Shown here: positions 12,826-24,872 of the stretch, in pieces
How positions within the stretch are numbered: the stretch's first letter is position 1
How the letters are laid out: every line of letters starts with the position of its first letter
Assembly (NCBI GenBank): GCA_032358165.1
Contig: JAALGY010000053.1
Location: 62,001-126,000 of the forward strand
Source: Diplosphaera chodatii
Taxonomy: Eukaryota > Chlorophyta > Trebouxiophyceae > Prasiolales > Stichococcaceae
Direction of reading: 5' to 3'
Length of the DNA stretch: 64,000 bases
Made by a program: the position numbers and the translations under genes
Notes under the pieces: model-generated
What the model was told of the DNA's origin: nothing
The model's database searches: none
What the model saw: the letters and a program-made list of their open reading frames with translations, nothing else

Positions 12826-13540
12826 GCCGTGGCCTGCCTTGACAAGGTGCGCTGCGCAGCCTGCGCTGCGGTCGGTGCAAGCTGGGCGTCCGCTGACACT
12901 GTGGGTGGTGTAAATGGAGCAACCTTCGATGTCAAACTGATGTGAAGCCTGTCACGGGTGCGCAATGGGATGCACAGAACGCTGTCCTGCGTTTGCCAAG
13001 CGGGGCTGTGGCTGACAGGGCTGTTGCCCTGATCACAAGCTGCAGAAAGCAGCAGTGCGATTGCTCAGCCACCTTCACTGAAGCATGCGTGATCGAGGGT
13101 GCACAACGTCAGGCGAGCTGCACCGGAGTGCCAATCGATGCTAATGTTGTTCAGGATGAGTTTGGCGTTGCATGCAGCGCAGCGCCGCTGTCGGCAGGTG
13201 ATGAGCTGGAAACTATCCACCTAGAATCTCAGACCAGGGACTGCAGCAGCATGTGGAGCAGCTCAACAGCAAGTGCACAGGCTGTGGTCGCAACCTGTAT
13301 CAGTTGCAACCACCGCAGTGCATGGCTCGGGCTGCTGTCTGCTAGATGTTGGTGCAGCTGTCGTGACAATCCATGCGATGCCATGCTAGCTGTTGCGCTC
13401 ATTTTCACCGCGTGCGGTGTTTGCTCCCGATGCCGAGCACAACAACTCAGAGGTAGGTCTGAATGCTCCTCCTGTCATTGTACACTCTACAGCCACTCTC
13501 TCGCTCAACGCTCTGATTCTGATTGCCCTCGCTTATCGCC
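12826..13540. other. Intergenic, upstream of the Lys/Ala-rich gene
   Basis: This holds the promoter side of the Lys/Ala-rich gene (-) and the 3' flank of the translocator gene (-). A long plus-strand open frame crosses it (12942-13586), but it has no ATG at its start and ends inside the antisense of the translocator's last exon, so I do not call it a gene. Confidence 0.4.
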
Positions 13541-16064
13541 TCAGGCAGCCTTCTTCTTGCCAGATAGCCGCTTCACTTGCGAGTAGGCAAACACACCCGC
13601 CAGAGCGACACCAGTGCCTGCATCATTGTACAGGATGCATCAGCGCTGTAGACTAGCCAGACCAATCGCTTCGCACGCACACATGCTGTGCAATAGCTGA
13701 CGAGGAAGGCCGAGTCGCACCGATCATGTTTTGCCGTGACATCGGGTTCTGGAACACGATGACGGAGGCGACGATGACGATCACGCGCTTCAGGCAGTTG
13801 CCGATGGAGTGCGTGACCGGCGACACGCGCTGCAGGATCATGTATGACACCTGCGGATCAAGTGAGGTATGCTTCAGGAATCCAGTCTGGCACTAGCAGG
13901 ATCCGGACCTGGCCGTTGGACGGTGCTCATGTTGCCTGCTTTTGCACTGATTGCAATGCCTGCTGGAGCACCTGCTGGTACGAGTGGAAGCACAGCGCTG
14001 CCAGCAGCACGTGCTTCATCACAGTGCTGGTGTCCACGATGCCGATCGCACGCATGGCGGCAGGTGTGAACTTCACGCCATCCGCGAACAGCTGCAGAGA
14101 AACATTGCAGATCGTAAAATGAGGTGCCGCCTTGAAAGGACAGCGGTCACACATGGCATGCAGGAGCTCGAGTGCAGAACAGCGCAGAGGCTGCAGTCGT
14201 CTGTGCAACAACAGCAGTTGCCGTTCAGCAAACAGCACGTGCATGCGGGTGCCCGCACCGCGACAGGCGCCAGGACGCAGAAGGCCATCATGGTGATGAT
14301 GCTGAACAAGTTGATGTTGTCCAGCCCCTTCAGGCGGAGGCAGCAGTCTCATGCGCATAATCAGCAGTGCTGACGAAGAGCGCGACACAGAAAGGACATC
14401 AAGATGGTACCTGACATCATGCAAGCTGTGCACACCGCTGAGCCTCACCTTGCCCCCGATCATGAACTTCTTTGACAGCACGTTCCGCGACTGGAAGCTG
14501 ATGTTGCTGCCCATGGCTGCCGCAAAGCCGCCCCAATCAAATGTGACCTGCACGTGTTGACATTGCTATCATTAGGGCACAGACTTCCGCACGGCTGCAC
14601 TGGTCTACTTCTTCCTGGGTATGCTGTTGCTACAGCAGCGGGATAGTCAGGTGCACAGTTATGACCGTCCGTGAACCTCGCTGACTGAGGCGGCGGCCAC
14701 GCCGCCGACGATCGGCAGCAGCGACAGCAGCACGGGCGCGGAGGCGGCCTCCCCCAGGAACAGCCACGACAGCAGCACCGAGAAGAAGGGCTCCATGGCC
14801 TGCAGCATAACACTGTGTTCACTATGTGTACACAGCTCTGAGTGAATGTGCAGGACTGGCATGTAGGCTGTGCATTGGACAGGCAAGGTGAGGATCTGCA
14901 ACTGCAGTCGGGATCTGCACTGGTAGTCAAAGCAGTGAGGTGCTGCACACAGTCGCAGCTACGGTACAGGTGGTTGAACAGAAAGGCGGAGCTGTGCGCA
15001 GTGGCAGAGTCTGCCGACCTTGATGGTGTGCGTGAAGGACACCGCCACACGGCCCAGGCTGACGTTCGTGAGCGTGTTGCCCGCCGAGTGCACTAGCGCG
15101 AGCGGGCTGATGTTTTTGAGCTGCAGCACACGACGTCGGGTTGTGCTCATGTGACTGGTCGGTTTCCAATCACAGCGGTGGTCGAGCTGCAGAGGCGCAG
15201 CCGTGTTGCGAGTTCGGCTTGCGGCGAGGTTTGATCACCACAGACCTATGCACACAGGTCACTCACCGTGTCCTCCTCCAGCTTTGGCCGCTCATGCAGG
15301 CGCAGCGCCCACATGGTCAGCGCCATCAGGCTGCCCACGCCAAACTGGATGGCGGTGCATGTGAGCGGGTACGGGAACGCCTTCAGCGCCTTCTTGTTGT
15401 AGCTGCGGCGTGCATGTACCGACATCAGCGGCGGTGGCGTGCTACTTCAGCGGCGCTTGTGACCACTTTGGACTGGTCTTCAGTCTACCACACATGAGCA
15501 TGCTGACTGTGCCAGCGCACATGTTGAAGTAGATGTTGAACAGGTACCAGCCGCCGAACAGCATGCCCAGGTACAGCGTCTTGCCGAGGGGCTCCTTCTG
15601 CTCTGCCGGCTCATCTGTGTAAGTACGTGCGAAAGGGGCATGTCACGAGCGTGCACCATCAGCTGGCGCAATGCGCATGCTCCTGCGTGGTGATCTGGAG
15701 GCTACTGCTGATGTACAATGGCATGCACTGCGAGAACGCGTGTGCACCTTCATGAGACATTCACAGGACGCGATCAGCACGGCTTCAAAATGAACGGCTT
15801 GTCAAGAGCTCGCAGCATATGCCCACCTGCGAAGCCCTGGCCCCCAGCCGCTGACGCGCTGCATTGGGTCTGAGACCGTTCCGGTCGCCTGTATACTGCC
15901 ACTGGTCTGCATCGCAACGCCGACGCGCCGCTGTCGCCCCGCCGGATCACCACAGATCGAGCCTGGACATGCACAGCCGTCGATCTTCCTGCGGGCATCT
16001 GGTGCGCCTGCCGCCGTGCTGCCGCCGCATGACATGGCTGCAGAACGCCAGCTGCAACCGCCAT
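13541..16064 (-). CDS. PPT: Plastid phosphoenolpyruvate/phosphate translocator (PPT)
   Basis: This is a transporter of the plastid inner envelope that exchanges PEP for inorganic phosphate. Exon 1 (start ATG 16064) gives an Ala/Arg/Ser-rich transit peptide ([20 protein letters not shown]). Exons then encode [122 protein letters not shown] and [19 protein letters not shown]. The end is [17 protein letters not shown] with a Lys-rich tail KKKAA and stop TGA at 13541-13543. The [23 protein letters not shown] and [12 protein letters not shown] blocks fit the PPT branch of the triose-phosphate translocator family better than TPT or GPT, by recall of the family and without alignment. About eight exons. 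It is divergent from the NRAMP gene. Confidence 0.95.
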
Positions 16065-16674
16065 GTTGCCAATCGTGTGCAACGCTGTTATGTGCGCCGA
16101 AGATTTTTGAGCGTTAGTATCGGAAGATTTTGATCGGCGGTGGCCTGCAGGAGGGGGCGCAGCAGGCGCATGATCGGGGGCACACAGGAAAGGGAAGCCT
16201 AGACCCTCGCCCACTGTTCCCTTCGGGCCTGCTTCAATTGGGATGCTGGGCCAATCAGCGCCCAGGCACACGCCGAGCGCCAGATAAACCTCTCACGCAC
16301 ATGTTATTGCACCTTCAACACTTCTTGTAGCATCTGCAGCGCCTGTGAGGCTGGTACCGGCGCAGCCCCAGCGGTGGACTTCTGCTGCGGGACATCCCGC
16401 AGTTTGTCGGACAGCGGCACGTCACGCAGGTGCAGCGGCAAACATTTGTATTTGTCAGGGCGCTCCACTCTCTAAACGAACATGCGGATCACGTAGCTGC
16501 GTACCTTGAACTAGGACTGCACCAAGGGCTGTCGTGAAGGCACTGTTGTCGGTTGTGAGCGGACCTATCTGCACGATGACACAGGCTTGAGCAAAGGTGG
16601 CCAGCTGCATGAGTGCACACTGACAGTCCTGATCGTGACTTATCAGGCTGCCGGCAGCTGGCACCTTAGCTGGG
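16065..16674. other. Divergent promoter region, PPT / NRAMP
   Basis: About 610 bases separate the two divergent starts. No TATA box or repeat stands out. The first 16400 or so reads antisense to a possible PPT 5' leader. Confidence 0.4.
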
Positions 16675-19600
16675 ATGGGCTCGCCAAGGGCGCAACCGGA
16701 TGCGGTTGAGCCCCCGGTGCCGGGCGCATCCCAGACAGAGGCGGCCGGCCTCGCAGCCGACGTTGATCAGCCTGCGTCGCCTGTGCAGCCAGAGGGCAAA
16801 CGTGCTGCTGCAGCGGCAGTTGAGGCCGATGAGAAGTCCGAGGCGGGCAGCGCCGGCAAGGGTGATGGCGCTGAGTTGAGGCCCTCTGGCCGCAGCGACA
16901 GCACCTCGACGGCAGGTAGATGCTGGACAACAGCTCCCTATGCTCGGGCATCGACAGCTCCCTCCGCTGCATGTGCACTGGTGCCAGTCGCATGAACCGC
17001 GGGGGCGGAAGTGGATCTCTTCCAGCAGTGCGCATTCTGAGCGCACCGCTCCGGATGTCCCATGAGCAGGGGAGTCGAAGGACGGCGAGCCGCAGCAGCG
17101 GGAGACGGCGGTGGATGTGGCGGAGGAGGTGACGGAGGACGAGCTGGAGCGCGCGGCGCTGCTGTCAGCCTGGCGCCGCCGCCGCCCCAATGACCCAGTG
17201 AGCAGGCTGTGGCGCACAGTGTCTAAAGCATTGCATCATGGTGTGACGTTGTGCCTCTTGTCATCCGGAAAGCTATGCAAGCGTGTTCGTGCCTCTCTTT
17301 GCCGAGCTGCCTGGCCTGGCACAGAAGCGGGCGGTAATCAGGGTCACTCCTGGGTTATCTCTTCGACATATGACCAGCCTATGGGTGTGCTGCAGCTGTC
17401 GCTGCCGGAGGTCAACAGCACGGTGCGCGTGGCGGCGGCGCACAAGGCTTGGTACAAGAAGTACTGGTCGTACGCGGGACTGGGCTTCATCATCAGCGTC
17501 GGCTACAGTGCGTCCCTCTTGCTGCAAACCGTCAAATGGAGCAGCTCGCCTCGGCAGAGCAGCCCTAAGCGCACCCTGTTCTCCTGTGCTGCTCTGCGCA
17601 TCAGCATTCATGTTGGAACGGTTGACATGCGATGGTTTTGATGCTGCATCCGCTGCATCAAAGCACAAACATTGTGAGGAGATTGGGGTTTGACTGTGCA
17701 GTGGATCCCGGAAACTGGGCTACAGATCTGGCAGCCGGCTCCGCGTACGGCTACGACCTGCTGTGCGCCATCCTGTTGGCCAACATCTGCGCCATCTTCT
17801 TCCAGGTGTAGATCTAGCATATGCTGCACCTGCAGGTGCATAACCAAGCGCCTAGGCAACATCGACAGTTGGTGCCCCGATTCTCGGCCATGCTGAAGTG
17901 CCTATGCTGGCCAACCGCTCTAGTGTGGGTATAACAGGGCACAAGCATGCTGCAGGGTGAGCACATACTGAGTGTATAGGCAAAGGCGGAAGAGCTATAG
18001 CGCTGCTGCTGAATGACTAACCGTCATTCCACATGTGGCCAGGCAGCAAACGCATAGGTTCGTCTTCAAAGGCGATCGAGATTCTGCTTTCGCACAGGCG
18101 CTCGCCCTGAAGCTGGGCGTGGTCGCCGAGCGGGACCTGGCGCAGTGCTGCCGGGACGCCTACCCGCGCTGGATCAACTACAGCCTGTGGGTGCTGTCCG
18201 AGGTGCTCACCAGGCCATCCCATCTACTATGCATCGCAGCAGCATGGTGGCTCCAGCCGCCTTCTCATGCCTCGAGGTGTGGTCGATGCCTCGAATGTGA
18301 TCAGTTCCTGCGGCATGGCTCTGAGGCCTGCCAACCGTGCACCGCAGGTCGCAATCGCCGCGACAGACCTGGCGGAGATCATCGGCTCGGCGACGGCGCT
18401 GTACCTGCTGTTCGGCCTGCCGGTCTGGGCTGGAGTACTGATCACTGGCGTGGTGAGTCGTGTTTGGAGACAAGCAGCGGGCCTTACAGTAGGACTACAA
18501 TATAGGCCTTCAGGAGTCAGCCTCGCACCTGCATGAGCATGAACTTGATTGCTGAGCCTGTTCCATGTATGCATACACAGGACGTACTGTTCGTTCTCTT
18601 CTTTGGCACGACGAACTTCCGGGCACTTGAGGTGAGTCATCAACGCGCTTTGAAGTCTGTAAAAGATACTTTAGCTGCTAGCACTGGTGTGCAGCGCAGC
18701 AGATCTCAGAGCTGAGACCTGCAAGGTCACATGGCCTGGTGAATGGCTTGACGGTGACACCACCTGACGCTGGCCATTGCTGCACCGCAGCTGCTGATCT
18801 TCCTGCTGTGCGCGCTGATCTTCGGGTGCTTCACATACGAGATCGCCGTCATCAAGCCGAACTGGCTCGACATCCTGAAGGGCCTCGTGCCCAAGCCCTC
18901 GGTATGCCCCCTACTGACTTTGACCTGCCACCGCAGCTGCTGTGGTCAACATACAGGACCTCCCTTTGTGATTGTGTGCCCATGGTCATGGCACCTTGAT
19001 CGCTCACTTCTTGGTACACTGCCCGCAGGTGCTGACCGATCAGGGGAAGCTGTACAACGCCATTGGTATCCTGGGTGCAACATGTGAGTCGAGAATACCT
19101 GCAAGGTTGCATGTGATGCGTCCTCTGCTGCGCATTGCTCGTCACACTCGAGGTTTGGGTCTGAGGTATTACCTTTGCTGTTTGGCAGGCATGCCGCACA
19201 ACCTGTTCCTGGGCACATCAATCATCCAGGTGTGCTAGCACCTTCAGCAGACACATCACTACATGCTCATTGTCGTCACTTATGCTAAGCTGACTCCATG
19301 GCAGCTTCGTGTAAACCTGCTGTAACTGCTGTGTCAATGTCCATGTACCGGACAGTGCCAAGCGCACCATGCATAGTGTGTCGCTGGCACCACTTGCCGT
19401 CTCACACACCTGCCATTTCCGCCATCCGCAGACCCGGTCATATCCGCGCACCACGCCGGGGAAGAAGTCGGCCATCTTCTACGGCACCTGGGACGTGTCG
19501 CTGTCCCTCATGGTCGCCTTCTTCGTAAACGCTGCCATCCTGATCACAGCCGCAGGTCAGCCTGCGATGTGGCTCCACCACCACCTGACTACAGGGCGGG

Positions 19601-21006
19601 GCTGCTGTGCCTGAATATTGACAGCGACCACTGTGGTCGTGCGCAGCATGCAGCACTGACCACTCACCCAGTAGATGGGCTGAACCCATCACCCACAGGT
19701 GAGCAGCCTGAAAAGCATCATCTCAGCACTAGCGTCTCAGCGTTGGGCCCACCTGTGCAGGCGCATTCCACTACGGGGCGAACCCCAACACGGCGGTGCA
19801 GTACATCACGGACGCGTACCGGCTGCTGGCGCCGACGCTGGGCAGCAACGCCGCCAAGATCCTGTTCGGCGTCGCGCTGCTGGCCAGCGGCCAGAACAGC
19901 ACCATCACCGGCACCCTGGCCGGCCAGGTGCGTACTGGCCCCACACTGCGGGAGGCTTGTGCAATGTTGCTGACAGATGAAGGAGTTGCGCAGGTGGTGT
20001 TGCTGAAACTGGGCCATGTCTCTCAGTAGCCCATGCATGTCAAAGAACTGCTCAAAAAGGATTGCAAGCGATTATAGTTGCTGCACAGAACTCTGCAGTC
20101 CCTGCAGCAGCACATCTCGGTCTTCCTCTCGAGTTGAGGAGTTGATTTGATCAAGTTTCGCAAACAGCTTTAGTCGACAAACCGTAATGTCTGCCGCAGA
20201 TCGTGATGGAGGGGTTCCTGCGCATCAGCCTGCCGCCGTGGCAGCGCCGCATGGTGACGCGCCTGGTGGCGATGGTGCCCGCGGCCGTGGTGGCAGGCGT
20301 GGCCGGCAACCGGGGCGCCGGCAAGCTGCTGGTGCTGTCGCAGGTGAGCGCGCCATAGTTGTTAGGGTTCAGGGGTTGTCCCTGGCACGGCAGCCTGACC
20401 TCGAGAACCCCCAGGCAGCTGATGTAGGCATGGTTCAGCTCCCACAGCAGGCAGGTCGCTGCGGTCTAGCCACAGGGAAGACTGTTGCTTCCTTGTAGCG
20501 GTCCAGCGCGTGCCTGACGTGTAGATGCTGCGGGGTGGCACATGTGACAACTGCCAGCTGGGGATGCTTGCGGGGCTGGCTGATTGGGCCAAGATGGCAG
20601 CATTCGGATTAGCGTATGCTGCTGTACTTGCTTGGACGACATGCTGCGGTGTAACGGACGCTGCTTGCATGGTTGGCCCCTGCAGGTCATCATCTCCTTC
20701 ACGCTGTTCTTCGTGTGCGTGCCGCTGGTGCACTTCACCAACTCCGAGGCGCGCATGGGGCGCTGGCGCAACATCTTCTTTGCCCGCTGGGCCGGCATCA
20801 TCGTGACGCTCATCATCGGCGGCCTAAACGGCTACCTCATCATCTCCAGCATCAAGGTGCTGGCTGTGCTGGAGCCCGGTGCTGCATGAGAACCTGGGCA
20901 CCTAACGACTGATGTAAGGCATGTCAGACAGGGACTGTCCCCTTTGCTTAAGCGTCTGTGTTGCTCACTGCAGGACAACGAGTTCGGGAACACCAGTGGG
21001 GTTTGA
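16675..21006 (+). CDS. NRAMP-family divalent metal transporter
   Basis: A proton-coupled Mn/Fe-type divalent cation transporter. The hydrophilic N terminus ([20 protein letters not shown]) continues in exon 2 ([20 protein letters not shown]) by an in-phase join G|GG. TM1 is split by an intron exactly before its metal motif: GGC TAC A joins TG GAT CCC GGA AAC to give [11 protein letters not shown]. Later exons give [50 protein letters not shown], the TM6 motif [14 protein letters not shown] (also split by an intron, T|GC), [56 protein letters not shown] and [18 protein letters not shown]. The Asp and Asn of DPGN and the Ala and Met of TM6 that bind metal in this family are present. The stop is TGA at 21004-21006, after NEFGNTSGV. 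Location (plasma membrane or vacuole) cannot be told. Confidence 0.95.
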
Positions 21007-21900
21007 TGCAGCTGCGGAGGCTAGAATGGGGGCCCCTGGGACTTCTCAGGTTAGAGCTGGACGGCAAGACTGCGGTGGTGGTTTTCACATTGGTTTTCAC
21101 AGTGGGAGTTCCTCCTCAAGCAGGGGTGCGGCAGGGATGGCAGACTCCTGGTAGAGTTGCCACGTAATTAGTTGACAGTCCAGCGTATGACGATGCTACA
21201 TGTACTATGGGTGATGGGATCAGAGCAAAGTATTGTGGGCTTTATGTTTCAGCAGAACTGTGGTGTCTGACAGCATGCAGAAGCATACATCTTGGTGTGA
21301 TCGGCTTGAGATGCACTTCTTAGCAATTTTGGGGGATCAACACTCGGCTGCAGCAGCGACGAAATAAACAGGTTGTAACTGCCTCGGTCGACAAATCTGG
21401 CGGCATATGCAAGGCATCGTTGCTGCAGGGTTTGTCAGCATGCCTGCATCACCTGCAATCCTGCATCATGCATGGCGACCTGCCACCCGTCATGCCTCAA
21501 GCAAAACAGCTATCGCCACTTAACCGCCATGTTTGGTTTTTTGTCGAGCAGCTCAGCAGCTACGTGTCCGCGGTCTTGACGCCGAACATGTCATGCATGT
21601 CCAGAACCGATTCAGATATCACGGGAAGGTGCATCTATCCGGATGTGCTTCTGGCCCCATCACTCCCTGCAAGTGTTTCCAATTTGCACATAGTAGCCTG
21701 CCAAAGCAGCAGCCATCTGGAGGGTCGTCACTGCCGGCGAGAGCGTCAAAGCGTCAACAAGCGACGCAGCGGACGTTCTCGAGGTGCAGCAACATGTATG
21801 TATCCTTCTCAGTACATGCATCCTGCAGACAGGTGAAGCAACAGCTGCAGATTGAGGCACATCAGGTGTTTTGTTTGGTTGCCTGTAGGACGGACCCATC
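21007..21900. other. 3' flank of NRAMP gene and promoter of the secreted-protein gene
   Basis: About 890 bases without a supported exon. The left part is probably NRAMP 3' UTR, ending near TGTAA at 21374-21378. The right part precedes the ATG at 21901. Base composition is visibly less GC-rich than in the exons. Confidence 0.5.
21374..21378 (+). terminator. Putative poly(A) signal TGTAA of the NRAMP gene
   Basis: TGTAA is the usual green-algal polyadenylation signal. This copy lies 368 bases after the NRAMP stop. It is a short motif and could be there by chance. Confidence 0.3.
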
Positions 21901-24487
21901 ATGAAAACGGCACGCATGCGTATGCCACTGCTGGCAGCGGCCTTTGCAGCTGTCCTGATGGTGGGCAGCTGTGGTAGGGGCTCCGATGCAGCCTCGTCAG
22001 GCGACCTTCTGCTCTTCAACAATGCTTCTGGCGCGATCGAGGTGAGCCTGGCTCTGTGCCGAACCGCTGCGGCAGGGAGGCAACGCCGCCCCCTAAGTGC
22101 ATGATCGACCACAGAAGCGAGTTTGTTGTCTGCATGCGGACAGCCAGTGGATGAAGTGTTCTGCCGCAGGCTTACAACCAGCGCGGAAACACCACCGGCA
22201 AGGTTGCACTGGCAACGCCTGGCGCAACAGTGCTGCCGGGCGCTGTGACGCCTGACGGCACATACGCACTGAACCCAGTGATCGGCAGACAGAACCCCGA
22301 AGACAGCTCCATCGGCCTGCCATCGCTTATCATCGCCAGCATCAAGCTGCCGCAGCCAAAGGTGGGTGCCGGCATGTTGGCGATGTGGACATGCGACCGT
22401 CTGCAACACCACTGCATTGCCAGTGCCACATGATAGATGTCAATGGGCAACGCACCACATTCTCATCCTCCCGCCATGGTCTTCTGGTGCACGGCGCCAC
22501 CAAAGAGGTTGCAGCATTCGTGCCAGCATGTGCGATGCTGCAGGTGTTGGCACGTGTGCCGGTGCCGCAGCCGCCGGGTCTGTCCGGCTGCACCTTCGAC
22601 GACAGCACGCTGAGCGGCGGGGTGCTCGTCGCAGCTGGCGCCCCTGCAGCGGCCGGGCGGCAGTACCCTGTTGCGGTGGTCCTCAGGTGCCTGGGCGACG
22701 TCTGCACCGACAGCTACCTGGCGGTGCACAACTACAGCAACGCCACTCACGAGCTACGGTGGGGCGCTGCAGTATGGACGGTTTGTCGAATTCACGACCT
22801 TGCACAGCTAGCGCACCGGATATATGTTTGGTATCCGGCAGCACATGAGCACAACGACCGTCAAGCTTACTGCAGGTTTGTGAGCAGAGCACACCTGCAG
22901 ACGCTGCGATCCTACGCCGACCTTGGTGGCAGCCCAGGACCCGTGGTGAGGATGTCAGTATGGTGACACCCTGCTGGAACACAGAGCGAATCGGTCCAAG
23001 TGGTGGCAGGCAGACTGTGCAGAGTTGTTGTGGCAGCCCGCATGCCGGTCAGCTGCCCACGAGTGGTGCACCCTATGGTCACCCTGCAGGCCGTCAGCAG
23101 GTGGTCTGATGAGCTCATGATGCCGTCAGCATGCCCTGCAGTGTGCGCATGAGCCGCCTGACTTTGGGGGCGGCGTGTACTCGCCCGCCAACCTGCTGTA
23201 CGCCGACAAGCCGTACCTCATCGCCACGCAGCAGAACGGCAGCGCTCCGAATGCCTATGGTGTGGTACGTGGAGGGCATGTCTCACCTGCCCTGATGTTA
23301 CTGCGGTGTCACCTGCTGTTCTGCTCCGCAACCTGATTGAAGATGCCGACACAGGTGATGACCTGCCATCACAGCCTGTGTGCACAGGGAGCAGACCACT
23401 CATGCCCCATTGTCTGCTGTGCAGGCAACGCTATTCAGCCTGGAAGCCACAGATAGCAACCTGACCCAGCGCGGCGCCAGCGACGCCTTCAGCGACGTCA
23501 GCTCCGCGTCCTGCAACAACTTTGTCTGGCTGCGCAGCAGCGGCGCGACGGATGCAGCTGAACCCCGCCTGGCCGCCAGCTGCTTCCTGAAGGGCCCGGG
23601 GCGCACAGTGGTGCGCCTGCCGCGGCTGCACGGTGGCCTCATGTATACGTAGGGGAATAGGGCGCAGCTGCACGCCATTGGACAGCTCATGCATGACGAC
23701 TGTACTCGATCGGGAAACGAGCTGCAGTGGCAAGCGAGCTGCCTCTTTCTGGCAACATTGTTGGCTGAGTCTCAGGCTTGGCAGGTTGACCTCTGATGCA
23801 GGTCATCCACACCAGCTACAACCTGGGCAACAACAACGACTTTGACCGCGTGAATGCGACGGCGCACTTCAACTACCTGGGCACTGCCGCCGCCCCGGGC
23901 ACGACCCTCTGTTTCGTGGCCAATGGATATTTGCAGGACATATCGAGCATTGATGCGTGCATTGACATGGTCATGAGGTAGCTAAACGTGTCAGGATGGC
24001 AGCATGGAAGCTGCGGTAAGGCAGTGGGTTGCTTGCACACGCAGGATGGGCTGAATGGTGCCCCGCTGAGCGTCAACCGAGTGGACATTTTGCCGGGGCA
24101 GCCACTGCAGGAGCGGCGCCTCTTTCAGGAGGATGGCAACTACACCAGCATTGCCTACATTGCTTAGGTCGTCAAGGTGTGGCTGCCGCTAAAGTTCTTC
24201 TCGGCGTTCTCTAATTTTACAAACGCAGGTTTTCGGAGCAATCGTGCTGCGTAGTACGGATCCGCACAGGAGCCCAGGTGCTGTGTCACGATCGCAGCTG
24301 GGACGCTCCTGCGCTGCCACTCGGGGCTCCCTCTGACGGTTGCATCTGTCCTTGCACACCGCAGAACTTGCCAGACCAGCCAACACTGGACGTCAATCGG
24401 GTTACCGTTGTGCCAGGGCAGCCGCTGCAGGAGCGACGCCTGTTCGAGGTCCCGGCCCAGTACTATGGCATTGCCTACATCCCGTAA
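21901..24487 (+). CDS. Secreted protein of unknown function with two alternative-looking last exons
   Basis: ATG at 21901 opens a signal peptide (KTARMRMPLLAAAFAAVLMV followed by GSCGRG). Exons then give GDLLLFNNASGAIE, AYNQRGNTTGKVALATPG, a stretch with IGLPSLIIASIKLPQPK, then VLARVPVPQPPGLSGCTFDD and CTDSYLAVHNYSNATHE (22542-22760), PDFGGGVYSPANLLYADKPY (about 23150-23262), LFSLEATDSNLTQ with CNNFVWLRSS (23424-23650) and VIHTSYNLGNNNDFDRVNAT (23802 on). It has many N-glycosylation sequons (NAS, NTT, NAT, NGS, NLT, NYT) and few Cys. I recognise no domain. It ends in either of two similar exons: 24045-24167 (stop TAG) or 24365-24487 (stop TAA). Both begin in phase 0 after a CAG acceptor. It is probably an extracellular or cell-surface protein; function is unknown. 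Confidence 0.75.
24045..24167 (+). repeat. Terminal-exon copy 1 of the secreted-protein gene
   Basis: Encodes VNRVDILPGQPLQERRLF, then ...SIAYIA and stop. It is matched by the second copy at 24365-24487 (20 of the last 31 residues identical). Confidence 0.8.
24365..24487 (+). repeat. Terminal-exon copy 2 of the secreted-protein gene
   Basis: Encodes VNRVTVVPGQPLQERRLF, then ...YYGIAYIP and stop. It has its own CAG acceptor and the same phase and length (123 bases) as copy 1. Confidence 0.8.
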
Positions 24488-24633
24488 GACGACGAGATGC
24501 AGAGGGCCTTTGAGGGGGGCGAGGGAAACTGTCATGTGGTGGTGACATCTGGCAGGCAGGATCTTTGCCCTCAGTTGTTTCAGGTGCTTCAACCTGACCT
24601 GCAAACGCTTTGCGGCCGCTGGTCAGGCTGAAC

Positions 24634-24638
24634 TGTAA
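24634..24638 (+). terminator. Putative poly(A) signal TGTAA of the secreted-protein gene
   Basis: TGTAA lies 147 bases past the second stop. Its minus-strand partner for petC is at 24661-24665. Confidence 0.4.
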
Positions 24639-24660
24639 TTGGTGGTGCAAGCTCATGACT

Positions 24661-24665
24661 TTACA
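24661..24665 (-). terminator. Putative poly(A) signal TGTAA of petC
   Basis: TTACA on the plus strand reads TGTAA on the minus strand, 208 bases past the petC stop. Confidence 0.4.
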
Positions 24666-24872
24666 GGGAAGTCGTTGGAATAGTATCTGCCTGCATCACT
24701 TGCCACTCACGGCTGCTCAGATGCTTGGCATACGATAGCAACGAATGTCAGGTGGACAACATTCCCAATGTCTCAATTGATACACCAGCCCAGGGTAGCT
24801 ACTGAGACTGCGAGCAGTGCTGCGTGCTGCCTTGCAGCGCATACTGCCACTGCTGCCAGCGCCGGCCATAGC

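Larger units (their letters stand above)
24488..24872. other. Intergenic, convergent 3' flanks with paired TGTAA signals
   Basis: The 3' ends of the secreted-protein gene (+) and petC (-) face each other. TGTAA on the plus strand (24634-24638) and its complement TTACA (24661-24665, minus strand) lie 22 bases apart, a plausible pair of poly(A) signals serving the two genes. Nothing else is seen. Confidence 0.5.

Noticed and set aside
12942..13586. 214-codon open frame on the plus strand
   Set aside because: It begins at GTG, not ATG, has no domain, and its end overlaps the antisense of the PPT last exon.
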